In this document: positions 1 to 9,766 of the stretch, piece after piece
Layout: each line of letters starts with the position of its first letter
How positions within the stretch are numbered: the stretch's first letter is position 1
From: Bacteroidaceae bacterium
Lineage (GTDB): Bacteria; Bacteroidota; Bacteroidia; Bacteroidales; Bacteroidaceae
Direction of reading: 5' to 3'
Length of the DNA: 58,144 nt
Assembly (NCBI GenBank): GCA_017940605.1
Contig: JAGAYF010000056.1
Coordinates: 1 to 58,144, forward strand
Notes under the pieces: generated by a model
Database searches by the model: none
What the model saw: only the letters and a program-made list of their open reading frames with translations
Told to the model about the DNA's origin: nothing
Made by a program: the position numbers and the translations under genes

Positions 1-2
1 AG

Positions 3-68
3 ACGGAGTTTTCACCACCTGACGAACCGACACTTTTTGATGGAGGGGGCTTACTTTTCGAAAAATAA
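3..68 (+). CDS. IS4-family transposase, C-terminal fragment (cut by window edge)
   Basis: The reading frame is open from the first bases and stops with TAA at 66-68. The encoded tail is acidic and ends in LFDGGGLLFEK. It is followed by a hairpin (69-100) and by a terminal sequence (121-143) that recurs inverted at the right end of the window, where a matching transposase start is seen. This supports the tail of the same IS in the same orientation. Only about 21 codons are visible, so the family assignment rests on the right-hand copy and the shared terminus. Confidence 0.6.
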   Translation, partial: TEFSPPDEPTLFDGGGLLFEK

Positions 69-100
69 ATCCGCAACGCCTATTCATCGGCATTGCGGAT
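69..100 (+). terminator. Hairpin terminating the left IS transposase
   Basis: Arms ATCCGCAACGCC (69-80) and GGCATTGCGGAT (89-100) pair over 12 bp with one G-U, with an 8-base loop. It starts right after the transposase stop codon. There is only a short T-run (GTTTTA) a few bases downstream. Confidence 0.6.
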
Positions 101-120
101 GGGCGTTTTATGCAATTTTG

Positions 121-143
121 AGTTTTAGCGGACAGCAATAATA
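121..143 (+). repeat. Right terminal inverted repeat of left IS copy
   Basis: These 23 bases (core TTTTAGCGGACAGCAAT) are the exact reverse complement of 58004-58026. They mark the outer end of an IS copy whose transposase lies to the left. The exact IS boundary and target duplication cannot be set because the flanking bases differ between the two ends. Confidence 0.75.
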
Positions 144-498
144 TCATAAATACTTACATTAAAACGGGAAACTTATCACAACATAAGCTTTTTACCTTAT
201 TTACATATATAGAAGGTCGCGTTCTCAACATCCATATACTCCACCATAAAATAACATAATAAAATTACACGAGTAACTATTCGACTTCACAAACCACCAT
301 ATTCAGACAAACCAAGAATATGTATCATCACAACATGAAAACGACAGCAAAATCTACGCCATGAGAAATCATTCATTCATAATCTTGCTTTACCACCCCT
401 TAAGTTAGAACAAGCCATTAATTTCTAACACAAAGAGCAGTCAACCAATAATAAGTAACACTGCTCTTAAAACGGCAGCTATCGAATCACAAAAAGTA
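144..498. other. AT-rich non-coding gap beside IS
   Basis: About 355 bases between the IS end and the ompA terminator. I find no convincing reading frame on either strand. It holds one hairpin, AAGAGCAGT (433-441) pairing with ACTGCTCTT (460-468) across an 18-base loop, which has no T-tail. The rest is AT-rich and featureless and may be the remnant of whatever was disrupted by the IS. Confidence 0.5.
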
Positions 499-529
499 TA
501 AGGGTGGCTCTATTGCAGAGCCACCCTTA
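499..529 (-). terminator. Terminator of the OmpA-family gene
   Basis: A perfect 13-bp stem, TAAGGGTGGCTCT (499-511) with AGAGCCACCCTTA (517-529) and a 5-base loop. On the minus strand it is followed by TACTTTTT. It lies 24 bases past the stop of the minus-strand ompA homologue. Confidence 0.85.
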
Positions 530-552
530 ATTGAGTTATAATATTCTAAATA

Positions 553-1722
553 TTATTGAAGTTCAACAGTAGCGCGACGGTTGTAAGAGATTGGAGAAAG
601 GTCGTTAACACCTCCGGCAGCCTTGATAACAATGTTGTCACGGCTTACACCCATCTTAACAAGTTCGTTAGCAACAGCCTCTGCACGCTTCTGGCTCAAA
701 GTCTGGTTGAATGCCTTGCTACCAGTCTTGCTATCAGCATAACCTGTAACGACAACCTTATTGCCATTAGCCTTAGCATACTTAGCAACTTCCTGAACAT
801 TTACAAGATCCTTGCGAGAAGCAATGCGGCTCTTACCAATATTGAAGAATACAGACTGTGCAGTTGTGGCAAGTTCTTTCTTAACAACTTCCTTAACTGT
901 AGCAGGAGCAGGCTTCTGGTTAGCCAACAGATTCTTCAAGCGAGCATTCTCGTTCTGAGCATCACGCAAAGAAGCGTTCAAAGCATCCATTTGCTCCTTA
1001 TTCATAGCCATCAAAGCATCAACATCGGGTACTTTAGCCCAAGTAGCCTTACCCAAGTTAAACTTCAAACCAGCTTCAGCACTTACTATAACATCATAAC
1101 CTTTGTAGGTGTGATTCTTAGTCGTAGCAGCAGCACCAGCAGTAACACCGTCCAACTTAGCTTCAGCCATCAAGGCAGTTACATCCAAGAACAAATCTAC
1201 GTGTTTACCCAAACGCCAAGTATTCATAATACCAGCATTGAGGTCAATAGCGTAGTTGTTGCAGCTCATGTTGCGCAATACACCACCACCCAAATAAGGA
1301 ATGAAGTTCCATACACGAGTTTCGTTGTAACCGCAAAGCAGATTGCTCAGATTGAAGAGAACTTGTTCATTGAGTGACCAATAGTACTTCATGGCTTTGT
1401 TCTGAGAGCAAATCTCTGACTGAACAGTCTTACCAGTGATACCATTAAATTTGGTACGGAGACCCAAGCCCGGAGTAAACATTTTACCTACACCAATGCC
1501 AAAACCCCAAGAACGGCGGAAATCCTTCAACGGGCTGTTGTCAAACCCTTGTCCGTGCTGTTCATTAGAGTAGAATACGTTGTAAGTACCACCAGCAGTA
1601 ACGAACCAGTTGCTCCAGAATGAATTGGTAGCAACACTGTACTTCTTAACGGGCACGTTGTCCTGTGCTAATGCAAAAGAAGACAAGCCAACGAATGCCA
1701 AAACAAACATTAATTTTTTCAT
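553..1722 (-). CDS. OmpA-family outer membrane protein
   Basis: 389 residues. A signal peptide is clear (MKK..LAFVGLSSFALA, cleavage near 19/20). Residues about 25-230 are aromatic-rich and alternate as expected for an OmpA-type beta-barrel, then a short heptad-like stretch (about 240-270, NKEQMDALNASLRDAQ) leads to a C-terminal OmpA peptidoglycan-binding domain. That domain shows TGYADSKTG (about 326), NQTLSQKRA (about 340) and a terminal YNRRATVEL, with the Arg that contacts diaminopimelate. The protein should anchor the outer membrane to peptidoglycan. It is monocistronic: a −33/−7 promoter (1815-1846) and a strong terminator (499-529) flank it, and the roughly 85-base leader suits a highly expressed gene. 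Confidence 0.92.
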   Translation of the reverse strand: MKKLMFVLAFVGLSSFALAQDNVPVKKYSVATNSFWSNWFVTAGGTYNVFYSNEQHGQGFDNSPLKDFRRSWGFGIGVGKMFTPGLGLRTKFNGITGKTVQSEICSQNKAMKYYWSLNEQVLFNLSNLLCGYNETRVWNFIPYLGGGVLRNMSCNNYAIDLNAGIMNTWRLGKHVDLFLDVTALMAEAKLDGVTAGAAATTKNHTYKGYDVIVSAEAGLKFNLGKATWAKVPDVDALMAMNKEQMDALNASLRDAQNENARLKNLLANQKPAPATVKEVVKKELATTAQSVFFNIGKSRIASRKDLVNVQEVAKYAKANGNKVVVTGYADSKTGSKAFNQTLSQKRAEAVANELVKMGVSRDNIVIKAAGGVNDLSPISYNRRATVELQ

Positions 1723-1814
1723 ACTTCTTAAAAATTTAATTATAACTCTATTTTTATTCTATTTATCTATAACTACCTAATATCATCAATGGCCTTTATA
1801 CGCCAAATTCACTG

Positions 1815-1846
1815 CAAAAATATAAAATTCCGTAATAGCGTGCAAA
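1815..1846 (-). promoter_or_regulatory. Promoter of the OmpA-family gene
   Basis: On the minus strand a −33 TTTG (1846-1843) is separated by 20 bases from the −7 box TATTTTTG (1822-1815), an exact Bacteroidetes sigma-ABfr arrangement. The predicted start of transcription leaves an approximately 85-base leader before the ATG at 1722. Confidence 0.8.
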
Positions 1847-1905
1847 TTTTCTTGAAATAATCTTGTTTTTTTTTGAAAAAAAATGACTTTTAGCCCCTGT
1901 TTCCC

Positions 1906-3750
1906 CTATTTCAAGAGCATTTCCAGCTTGTTTTTGTCCAAAATAGCGAGCACACTCTTTCCCTCAGGAGTATACTTGGGAGTAGAACAAGAAAACAAGT
2001 CTTCTACTAATTTTGACATTTCATCCTGGGTAAGGGACTGATTCGGTTCTATTGCATTTGCCTTAGCCAAAGTAAGGGCAATAACAGTATGTACCACTTC
2101 AGATGCGGCATCTTTTTCTGAATATTTGCCCAACAGAGTTGTCACCATGTCCACAGCATTTTGCTTCTCTGTTCCTGCAGGTACACCATTAACCGCATAA
2201 GTATTGCCTCCACATGAAGAAATATCAAACCCTACCGCCTTGAAGTCATCCATCATTTTGCGCATGACCACTGCCTGCGAAGCTGGCAATTGGAACAACT
2301 CAGGAAACAGCAATCCATGAGACACTCCATCGGCTTTCTTTTCCAATTGCTGCATAAACCTATCATATAGGATACGTACATGTGCACGAGACTGGTCAAT
2401 CAACATCAAACCCGAACTGGCCGGCATCAATATATATCGGTCATAATGGAAATAAGTCACAGAATTTTTACTCTCCCACTCTTGCTTTTCTTTCATAGAC
2501 GCATCTGCATACAACAATGGTTCAACGGGCACTTGTGTACCTTCAGTCCCTTGCGAAAGAATTGAAGAAGTTTCTAAGCCTTTATACAGTTCTTCCCAAT
2601 AGGTCTTATTTATATGCTGAGTTTCACTATTCAAGGCATCAAACGGATTGTATTTTTTATCTATTTGATATTTTGGGGGCTGTTTTCCCGTGGAAGAGTC
2701 CTTAGGGTTAAAGATTGGTATCTCCGGTGTCTCACTGGGTTCAAAATCCAACGTAGGGACTGCATTGAACGACCCTAAAGATTCCTTTACAACTGCCAAC
2801 AAAATCTGCCATATCGCTTGTTCGTCTTCAAATTTTATCTCCGTCTTTGTCGGATGTATATTAACATCTATTCTCGAGGGTTCTACATCAAAACGTATAA
2901 AATAAGGAACTTGTTTGTCAGGAGCGATTAATTTATCAAATGCAGATACGATTGCCCTATTAAAATATGGATGGCGCATATAGCGGCCATTGACGAAAAA
3001 GAATTGACGTGCACCTTTTGTACGAGCACTTTCGGGAGTCCCCACAAAGCCGTCTATCTTAACCAGCGAAGTTTCCACCTGAAGAGGCAACAGATTTTTA
3101 TCCAATGAACTTCCAAATAAATCTACAATTCGTTTTTTGAACGAACCTTGCCGCAAATCCAACAGTTGCACATTGTCACGATGAAAGGTAAACTCCTTGT
3201 CTGGATGGGCCAAGGCCACACGCTCAAATTCCTGCATTACACTCTTCGTCTCTGTTAAGTCAGATTTCAGGAATCTCCTTCGCGCAGGAACATTATAAAA
3301 TAGATTATTGACAATAAATTGCGCACCGACAGAACAGGCCACAGGTCTTTGCTCCGTAATTTTAGCTCCATTAAGTGTAAGCCACACCCCTATCTCGTCT
3401 TCCTCTGTCCTTGTCTTCAATTCAACTTGAGCCACAGCCGCAATACTAGCCAACGCTTCACCCCTGAAACCCATTGTCGTCAGTTTAAACAAATCAGACG
3501 CTTCACGTATTTTTGATGTCGCGTGTCTTTCAAAAGCAAGGCGTGCATCGGTCTCTGACATTCCTTTTCCATTATCTACCACTTGGATGGAAGTCTTTCC
3601 CGCATCAGTTATCCAGACTTCAATCCGATTTGCTCCTGCATCCACCGAATTCTCCATTAACTCCTTAATTACAGATGCGGGACGCTGTATGACTTCGCCG
3701 GCTGCAATCTGGTTGGCCACAAAATCAGGCAACAGATGTATTATGTCCAT
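1906..3750 (-). CDS. mutL: DNA mismatch repair protein MutL
   Basis: 614 residues. The N-terminal GHKL ATPase is intact: MENSVDAGA (about 32-40), DNGKGM (about 58-63), TMGFRGEALASI (about 92-103) and the FYNVPARRRFL segment. A low-complexity linker (about 335-400) joins the C-terminal dimerisation domain. At residue 452 the sequence reads DQSRAHVRILYD where endonuclease-type MutL has DQHA(X)2E(X)4E; neither Glu is present. Near the end CSTPKYTPEGK stands where nicking MutLs have CPHGRP. It probably acts as a matchmaker rather than a nickase. The start follows the stop of the OstA-like gene after 3 bases, so the two are co-transcribed. The T/A-rich stretch 1864-1882 beyond its stop may aid termination. 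Confidence 0.96.
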   Translation of the reverse strand: MDIIHLLPDFVANQIAAGEVIQRPASVIKELMENSVDAGANRIEVWITDAGKTSIQVVDNGKGMSETDARLAFERHATSKIREASDLFKLTTMGFRGEALASIAAVAQVELKTRTEEDEIGVWLTLNGAKITEQRPVACSVGAQFIVNNLFYNVPARRRFLKSDLTETKSVMQEFERVALAHPDKEFTFHRDNVQLLDLRQGSFKKRIVDLFGSSLDKNLLPLQVETSLVKIDGFVGTPESARTKGARQFFFVNGRYMRHPYFNRAIVSAFDKLIAPDKQVPYFIRFDVEPSRIDVNIHPTKTEIKFEDEQAIWQILLAVVKESLGSFNAVPTLDFEPSETPEIPIFNPKDSSTGKQPPKYQIDKKYNPFDALNSETQHINKTYWEELYKGLETSSILSQGTEGTQVPVEPLLYADASMKEKQEWESKNSVTYFHYDRYILMPASSGLMLIDQSRAHVRILYDRFMQQLEKKADGVSHGLLFPELFQLPASQAVVMRKMMDDFKAVGFDISSCGGNTYAVNGVPAGTEKQNAVDMVTTLLGKYSEKDAASEVVHTVIALTLAKANAIEPNQSLTQDEMSKLVEDLFSCSTPKYTPEGKSVLAILDKNKLEMLLK

Positions 3751-3753
3751 GAG

Positions 3754-5403
3754 CTATCGTTTTATGTTTTGCAAACTTTGGAAAGGCATTTCCCTTCTAA
3801 CCGTTTTCTTCAACTCTTTCCCTTTTTCCTTGGCCCTCCAGACAAAAATATCATGCTTGTCACGCGGTCTCATATAGTCAAACCATGCAAAGTTAGGCAA
3901 ATACATTTTTTCCTTTGGGGCAAAGAATAGAGGATAAAACGTACCTTGCACCTCGCGTGTCCATATTTTTTTCATCTTACGGTTTTCCATAAACAGACGC
4001 AACAGACTCGTCTCCGAGTAATTCATTCCTGTCATGATACTGTCATTATCCATTGGGAAGTATACCACAAGGACATTGTTCATTACCTTACATTCACTCA
4101 TATTATTCCCCTCAAAATACACGCGCATCTCTGCCCCTGCCACTTGATTGTAGTAAATCGAATCTATCCGCTCCACCATCAATGCCTGATTAATGATTCT
4201 GACACTATCCATGGTGCTGTCGTTAAAGAACGCCCTGATTTCCTCACCTAGTATCTGACGGTTCTCACTCCATAAGATAGGATTCCCATATTCATACAGA
4301 ACTTTGGCCTTTGAATTATAAGAAAAGGAATCCGCCACTGACTGAATATCCTCACGGAATGAACGAACATGATAATATCCGTTCATGATACGATAGACTG
4401 AGTCAGTCCTTATATTATATGTATATATTTTAAATGTATCTGCATGGAGAAACAAGGTGTCTTTTTCTGAATAGTTCTTTACCTGAGCCGTCCCATAGGC
4501 CAATCCATAGCCCGTTTCTTCTTCATAATAGAAGTAGTCACCCGTAAAGATGTTCTTATTTCCTTTGTCTTCATAAAAGATATTTCCAAAAGCCTCACTA
4601 ATACCTGTTTCTTTGTCATAGACCAACGAATCTCCCACCATTTGTTGTTCCTGATTCACTATTACGGAGCGATCAAGGAGGACAGCATTCTTGGAAACAG
4701 TATTAAAATCTCCATTTTCAGAATAAATCTTGGTATTACCACTCAAAATATTGGAAGGACCTGAAACATGAGCGAGTTTCGTTTGTGTATCATAGCGAAG
4801 CGTGTCACTTTTCAGTTCATAATCCTTATTGACCAATCTTACATTATAATTAAACAATGCCTTGCGGGTAGATGTCTCATACTGTCCCCAATCACTTGTC
4901 AAGACATTGTCATTGTCGACCAATTTTCCCCCTTCAAAAAAATAGCCCTCATCATACATTCTGTCGTAGTTCAGACTATCAGTATAAAGCGTAGTGGTCC
5001 GATGTTTCAGCACCACTTCCTGCCGAGCCTGGGCTATTTGCGAATTACCATCATAGAACAGATACCTGCTCACCAAAGAGAGTGTGTCGCCCTGAACCAT
5101 GCGAACATTTCCAAATGCCTCAAAAGAATTGGAATTCTGATAGAAATTTGCGCTGTCGCAATACAATAGGACTCCGTCATGAAAGAAAACGACATTTCCA
5201 ACAAAGATTTGCTCGTCGGGATTCCTATATTGGTCATAGCTCACCTTGTCCGCATGTCGCAGCTCTATTTTCTTTCCTTGCGGCCGTGCGTTCTTGGCCC
5301 TTATCCCCATGACAAGAAAAAAAGACAGTAAAAGGAGCAATAGGCTGTTGGCCAATACTCCTTTTGTCCATCTGCTTTTATATTGTTTAGCTCTCAATGT
5401 CAT
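3754..5403 (-). CDS. OstA/LptA-like periplasmic protein
   Basis: 549 residues from the ATG at 5403; the longer frame would begin with GTG at 5412. The ATG overlaps the preceding TGA as ATGA, a sign of translational coupling. A hydrophobic N-terminal segment (LANSLLLLLLSFFLVMG, about 17-33) serves as signal or anchor. After it come repeated short beta-strand units with the OstA flavour (VFFHDGVLLYCDSANFY, LSLVSRYLFYDGN, TLYTDSLNYDRMYDEG), which resemble the beta-jellyroll of LptA/LptD-N that ferries lipopolysaccharide across the periplasm. At 549 residues it is much longer than proteobacterial LptA (about 185), as is usual in Bacteroidetes. Neighbouring isomerases fit an outer-membrane biogenesis operon. 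Confidence 0.85.
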   Translation of the reverse strand: MTLRAKQYKSRWTKGVLANSLLLLLLSFFLVMGIRAKNARPQGKKIELRHADKVSYDQYRNPDEQIFVGNVVFFHDGVLLYCDSANFYQNSNSFEAFGNVRMVQGDTLSLVSRYLFYDGNSQIAQARQEVVLKHRTTTLYTDSLNYDRMYDEGYFFEGGKLVDNDNVLTSDWGQYETSTRKALFNYNVRLVNKDYELKSDTLRYDTQTKLAHVSGPSNILSGNTKIYSENGDFNTVSKNAVLLDRSVIVNQEQQMVGDSLVYDKETGISEAFGNIFYEDKGNKNIFTGDYFYYEEETGYGLAYGTAQVKNYSEKDTLFLHADTFKIYTYNIRTDSVYRIMNGYYHVRSFREDIQSVADSFSYNSKAKVLYEYGNPILWSENRQILGEEIRAFFNDSTMDSVRIINQALMVERIDSIYYNQVAGAEMRVYFEGNNMSECKVMNNVLVVYFPMDNDSIMTGMNYSETSLLRLFMENRKMKKIWTREVQGTFYPLFFAPKEKMYLPNFAWFDYMRPRDKHDIFVWRAKEKGKELKKTVRREMPFQSLQNIKR

Positions 5404-6770
5404 TTTATCCACCCAGGATATTTAAAATCGGGTTTCTTCCAACCGTCTTTTATGCTAATGTAAGTCGTTTTTTGCTTTTCTGCAATCCATTTATCCAAGG
5501 CTTCCTCCTGTTTTTTTGCATTGACAATATCCGTCAGCATTTGAAAATCCTCAGTAATGTCAGCCTTATGGCCGGGGTAACGGTTCTTCAGCAAAACAAT
5601 GGCACATACCAATTGGCCTTTGTTATTAATCATGGTGAATGGATCTGATATTTCCCCTATGTGCATCTTGTCAACCACCTTCGCCACCTCTTGCGGCAAG
5701 TCTTTCATCTGGAATTTCGAGGTCTGCATGCCCGTAGACTGATCGACATTGGCCATCAATCCATGATTGTTGCGCGTATCCTTATCCTCGCTGATAGCAT
5801 ACACTGCTTCGTCAAAGGTTATTTTCTTTTCACGTATGCCATTGGCCACGCTATCCAAGCGATGAATCGTTTTCTCCACCTCTTCGTCGCTCACCTGCGG
5901 TTTACGCAAGATATGCCTGACATTTACCTTGTCGCCACGGCGACCAATCAGTTGGATAATGTGGTATCCGTACTCCGTCTTAACGATTTTCGACACCGTC
6001 TTGGGGTCAGTCAGGGAGAAAGCCACATTGGAAAATTCGGGCACAGTCTCCGCACGTCCCTGATAACCGATTTCGCCACCCTGACGGGCCGAACCCTGGT
6101 CCTCTGAATACATTCGGGCCAACGTGGCAAAACTGGATTCCCCGCTGTTCACCCTGCGGGCATATTCCAACAATTCCTGCTTGACGCGGTCCACCTCCGA
6201 TTCCTTCACTTCGGGAGCTCGGGTCAGGATTTGGACTTCAACCTGCATGGGGACGAAGGGCAAACTGTCGGCAGGCATGTTCTTGAAATACCGCCGCACC
6301 TCAGATGGCGAAATCTTGCCGCTGCCCATGATTTTATTCTTGGTCTCCTTTATTTTTTCCGACTCAATATAATATTTAATGATTTCCTTGCGTATCTGCT
6401 TAATGGTCATTCCACGGTATTCCTGCAATTTCTCTTCCGAACCAGCCATCTGAATCATATAGTTCAGTTGTTCATTTGCCATGTCTATTACCTGAGCTTC
6501 CGTCACCTCAACACTGTCAATGGCCGCTTGGTTCAAGAACAATTTTTGAATGGCCATTTGTTCCGGGATTACAGTATATGGATCGCCGTCTATCTTCTGA
6601 CCCTGCAGTTCTGCATTCATGCGTTGGTACTCCACATCGGAACGCAGAATTACCTCATTTCCAATGACCCATATAACCTCATCGAGTGCATTTTCCTGCG
6701 CCACTGACGGCATCGCCATCACAAGGGACAAGACTGCTGCCGATAGCCATTTTTTGCTTCTGTCAGACAT
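5400..6770 (-). CDS. Periplasmic peptidyl-prolyl isomerase, SurA-like
   Basis: 456 residues from the ATG at 6770 (a longer frame opens with TTG at 6779). The signal peptide is MSDRSKKWLSAAVLSLVMAMPSVAQ. A SurA-type helical N-domain (DEVIWVIGNEVILRSDVEY, about 30-48) is followed by one well-preserved parvulin domain (about 175-285: ILTRAPE, YSEDQGSARQGGEIGY, TEYGYHIIQLIGRR) and a degenerate second one (NVRHILRKP to about 400). It should fold or chaperone outer-membrane proteins. It lies 12 bases after a second isomerase gene and overlaps the OstA-like gene by 4 bases. Confidence 0.93.
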   Translation of the reverse strand: MSDRSKKWLSAAVLSLVMAMPSVAQENALDEVIWVIGNEVILRSDVEYQRMNAELQGQKIDGDPYTVIPEQMAIQKLFLNQAAIDSVEVTEAQVIDMANEQLNYMIQMAGSEEKLQEYRGMTIKQIRKEIIKYYIESEKIKETKNKIMGSGKISPSEVRRYFKNMPADSLPFVPMQVEVQILTRAPEVKESEVDRVKQELLEYARRVNSGESSFATLARMYSEDQGSARQGGEIGYQGRAETVPEFSNVAFSLTDPKTVSKIVKTEYGYHIIQLIGRRGDKVNVRHILRKPQVSDEEVEKTIHRLDSVANGIREKKITFDEAVYAISEDKDTRNNHGLMANVDQSTGMQTSKFQMKDLPQEVAKVVDKMHIGEISDPFTMINNKGQLVCAIVLLKNRYPGHKADITEDFQMLTDIVNAKKQEEALDKWIAEKQKTTYISIKDGWKKPDFKYPGWIK

Positions 6771-6782
6771 TTTTCTCAACTC

Positions 6783-8213
6783 CTAATGTTTATTTACGGT
6801 TGCCAGCACAGACTTATTGATGGTGAATGGATATTTCTTGCGCAGGCTTTTTACCCATTCCTGTTCCTGCTCGTTCTGATAGTCGGCTATCACCCTTGCC
6901 CTGTCATCCATAAAAGTCTCAGGAGCTTTAATCTTCTTGCCCACCACCTTATAGAACGGGTAGCTCTTATTGGCCTTGGGTTCAGCCTTTCCGTAGATTT
7001 TTGCATTAACGTGGGATTCGTCCCCGTCCTTGTACACACCAAATTTTATAATGTAGGTGCTGCGGTCGCGCGGATTGATCTGCTTTTTCAAGTTCTCAAT
7101 GTCTTCCTTTGAATTACATTTCTCCACATACGGCACCAGCTTGTCCAGGATTTCCTGCGTCCTGGTCAGCACCACCGACCCCTTGAAACGAGGCTCGTCC
7201 CAAGTATACTTCTTCTTATTCTTCTTGAAATAATTTTCCAGTCCAGCCTTATCTGTCGCTGCCTTTTTCCAAATCTTGCCATTGGTCTCTTCGTAGAGCA
7301 GCAGTCCGTCATGATATTCTTTCAGGAGGTTGCGCAAATCACTGTTAGTCCTTACCGCCTCCTTTTCTGCGTTGTCGAGCACTTGCTCGCGGCTCAGTGC
7401 CCCATTGGACTCGTCTATCTTGTTTTGGATGCCCTGCTCCATCGCCTTGCTCTCATAGCCCTTTTCCTTCAGCATGCCTATGATCTCCTGCCTGCGCTGC
7501 TCATAGGGTTCCAATTGCTTGCGTTCCTTCATCAGCACGATGTGGTAGCCCGCCGTACTCAGGAAAGGCTCTGACAACTGGCCCGGCTGCAGTTTGTAGG
7601 CCGCCTCCTCAAATTCGGGCAGGCTTGATTTGGGCCCCAACCAGGGCAATTCGCCGCCCTTGGCCGCCGACATCTTATCATCGGAATACCGCTTGGCCAA
7701 ATCAGCAAAGTCCGCACCGTTCTTCAACAAAGCATAGACCGAATCAGCCAAGGCTTTCTTGGCCGCCACCACGTCATCACCGCTCTTCCGGGGAATGCCG
7801 AACATGATGTGCGACACCAGGATGATGTCCTCATCGCCTACTGTGGCCTTCGTCTGGTCATAGATTTTCCGTGCCTCGTTCTCCATATAGTTCTTGTCCA
7901 TCAAATACGGACGAAGCTGGACCACGCGGTACTTGTTGTACTCCTCGAGAAAGGACTCCTTTTTATCCAGCGTATCATCCAGTGCTGCCTGGACCTTCAG
8001 CCTGTAATTGACGTACATGTCGGCATAGTCGGCAATGGCCTTGGGGTTGGTTTCCAGCTTTCCATTGCTGTTCTTATTCAATGCATACTCAAACTCAGAG
8101 CGCAGCACATCCTTGCCAGCCACCTTCATGACTACGGGGTCGGTCGCGTCCTGAGCAACAACCGCAGCGGCCCAACCCATCAACAGAATGGCAGAAAACG
8201 GTATTTTTTTCAT
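6783..8213 (-). CDS. Periplasmic PpiC-type peptidyl-prolyl isomerase
   Basis: 476 residues from the ATG at 8213, where a normal signal peptide begins (MKKIPFSAILLMGWAAAVVAQ); an in-frame ATG at 8237 would add eight polar residues. A SurA-like N-region (VMKVAGKDVLRSEFEYALNK) precedes a single parvulin domain at about 125-235 (ILVSHIMFGIP, RYSDDKMSAAKGGELPW, GYHIVLMKERK). The C-terminal half is rich in Lys/Asp and is not catalytic by sequence. It is the first of the two isomerases and sits 36 bases after guaB, so it may be expressed with it. Confidence 0.92.
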   Translation of the reverse strand: MKKIPFSAILLMGWAAAVVAQDATDPVVMKVAGKDVLRSEFEYALNKNSNGKLETNPKAIADYADMYVNYRLKVQAALDDTLDKKESFLEEYNKYRVVQLRPYLMDKNYMENEARKIYDQTKATVGDEDIILVSHIMFGIPRKSGDDVVAAKKALADSVYALLKNGADFADLAKRYSDDKMSAAKGGELPWLGPKSSLPEFEEAAYKLQPGQLSEPFLSTAGYHIVLMKERKQLEPYEQRRQEIIGMLKEKGYESKAMEQGIQNKIDESNGALSREQVLDNAEKEAVRTNSDLRNLLKEYHDGLLLYEETNGKIWKKAATDKAGLENYFKKNKKKYTWDEPRFKGSVVLTRTQEILDKLVPYVEKCNSKEDIENLKKQINPRDRSTYIIKFGVYKDGDESHVNAKIYGKAEPKANKSYPFYKVVGKKIKAPETFMDDRARVIADYQNEQEQEWVKSLRKKYPFTINKSVLATVNKH

Positions 8214-8249
8214 TTCAAAATGCTTTGTTGTACTCACTTTTGCCCCACT

Positions 8250-9731
8250 CTACTTGCTGGCGGGGCTGTAATTAGGTGCTTCACTTGTTATGGTGATGTC
8301 ATGGGGATGGCTCTCCAGCATTCCGTTGCTGGTGATACGCGTAAACTGCGCATTGTGCAAGTCCTTGATCGTGCCTGCGCCGCAATAGCCCATGCCCGAG
8401 CGCAGTCCGCCGGCCAATTGGTAGAGCACTTCCTGCACCGTGCCTTTGTAGGGTACACGCCCGCTGATACCCTCGGGCACCAGCTTCTTTACTTCCACAA
8501 CCCCGCTTTGGAAATAACGGTCCTTGCTGCCATTCTCCATGGCCTCCAGCGACCCCATGCCACGATAAGCCTTAAACTTGCGTCCGTTAAAGATAATCGT
8601 GTCGCCCGGAGACTCCTCCGTTCCGGCAATAAGGCTGCCTATCATGACACAGTCGCCACCGGCAGCAAGGGCCTTGACGATGTCGCCCGAGTAGCGCAGA
8701 CCGCCGTCGGCAATGAGGGGCACGCCCGTGCCTTCCAGCACGGAAGCTACATTGTAGATGGCCGAGAGCTGGGGCACGCCCACGCCGGCCACGATGCGCG
8801 TAGTACAAATAGACCCTGGGCCTATTCCCACCTTGATGGCATCAGCTCCGGCATCGAGCAACAGCCTGGCGGCCTCGGTGGTAGCCACGTTGCCCACGAC
8901 GATGTCCACGTCGGAGAACCTGGCACGGGCTTCGCGCACTTTCTCCACAACAAATTTGGAATGTCCGTGGGCCGTGTCCACGACAATGGCATCTGCACCG
9001 GCCTTTATCAGGGCCTCCATGCGGTCCATCGTATCATTAGTCACACCTACGCCGGCAGCCACACGCAGCCGGCCCTTACTGTCCTTGCAGGCAATGGGCT
9101 TGTCCTTGGCCTTGGTGATGTCCTTGTAGGTGATGAGGCCTATCAGTTTTCCATCCTTGTCCACGACAGGCAGCTTCTCTATCTTGTTTTCCTGCAGGAT
9201 GAGTGCGGCACTGTTCAGGTCGGTCTGCTGGTTGGTAGTGACAAGATTTTCACTGGTCATCACGTCATCAATGAGTTTGTCAAGGGAACGTTCAAAGCGC
9301 AAGTCCCTGTTCGTCACAATGCCCACCAAATGGTTTTCCTCGTCCACGACAGGAATGCCGCCTATGTGGTATTCATTCATCAGCGCCAGGGCATCGCGCA
9401 CCTTTGACCCCCGCTTGATGGTCACGGGGTCGTAGATCATGCCGTTCTCGGCCCTCTTGACAATGGCCACCTGGCGTGCCTGCTCCTCAATGGACATGTT
9501 CTTGTGAATGACGCCAATGCCTCCCTCGCGGGCAATGGCTATGGCCATCTGGCTTTCGGTCACCGTGTCCATGGCGGCCGACACGAAGGGGATGTTCAGC
9601 TGAATGTTACGCGAAAACTTTGTGCTTAACTCTACTGTACGCGGCAGCACTTCTGAATAAGCAGGTATCAGAAGTACATCGTCAAAAGTAAGGCCATCGT
9701 AAGCAATCCTATCTTTTACAAATGAACTCAT
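8250..9731 (-). CDS. guaB: Inosine-5'-monophosphate dehydrogenase
   Basis: 493 residues, the normal IMPDH length, from the ATG at 9731 ([13 protein letters not shown]). The frame continues to 9761, but a −7 box at 9759-9766 makes the longer start impossible. It converts IMP to XMP with NAD, the committed step of GMP synthesis. The TIM barrel starts [13 protein letters not shown] (about 14-26); two CBS domains occupy about 95-205; the catalytic Cys309 lies in [13 protein letters not shown], and GMGSLEAM and a mobile-flap RY follow. It is separated from recQ upstream by a terminator and a dispersed repeat. Confidence 0.98.
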   Translation of the reverse strand: MSSFVKDRIAYDGLTFDDVLLIPAYSEVLPRTVELSTKFSRNIQLNIPFVSAAMDTVTESQMAIAIAREGGIGVIHKNMSIEEQARQVAIVKRAENGMIYDPVTIKRGSKVRDALALMNEYHIGGIPVVDEENHLVGIVTNRDLRFERSLDKLIDDVMTSENLVTTNQQTDLNSAALILQENKIEKLPVVDKDGKLIGLITYKDITKAKDKPIACKDSKGRLRVAAGVGVTNDTMDRMEALIKAGADAIVVDTAHGHSKFVVEKVREARARFSDVDIVVGNVATTEAARLLLDAGADAIKVGIGPGSICTTRIVAGVGVPQLSAIYNVASVLEGTGVPLIADGGLRYSGDIVKALAAGGDCVMIGSLIAGTEESPGDTIIFNGRKFKAYRGMGSLEAMENGSKDRYFQSGVVEVKKLVPEGISGRVPYKGTVQEVLYQLAGGLRSGMGYCGAGTIKDLHNAQFTRITSNGMLESHPHDITITSEAPNYSPASK

Positions 9732-9758
9732 AATAATATTTTTGAATTTATTTGCACG

Positions 9759-9766
9759 CAAATTTA
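9759..9766 (-). promoter_or_regulatory. guaB −7 promoter box
   Basis: Minus-strand TAAATTTG fits TAnnTTTG, with about 22 bases of leader before the ATG at 9731. No convincing −33 element at the right spacing. Confidence 0.6.

Noticed and set aside
7809-9407. Plus-strand open frame of 532 codons
   Set aside because: It lies wholly opposite the PpiC gene and guaB. Its composition (many His, Val, Leu, Gly in no domain pattern) is what an antisense frame of a GC-rich gene gives. Both sense genes are unmistakable.
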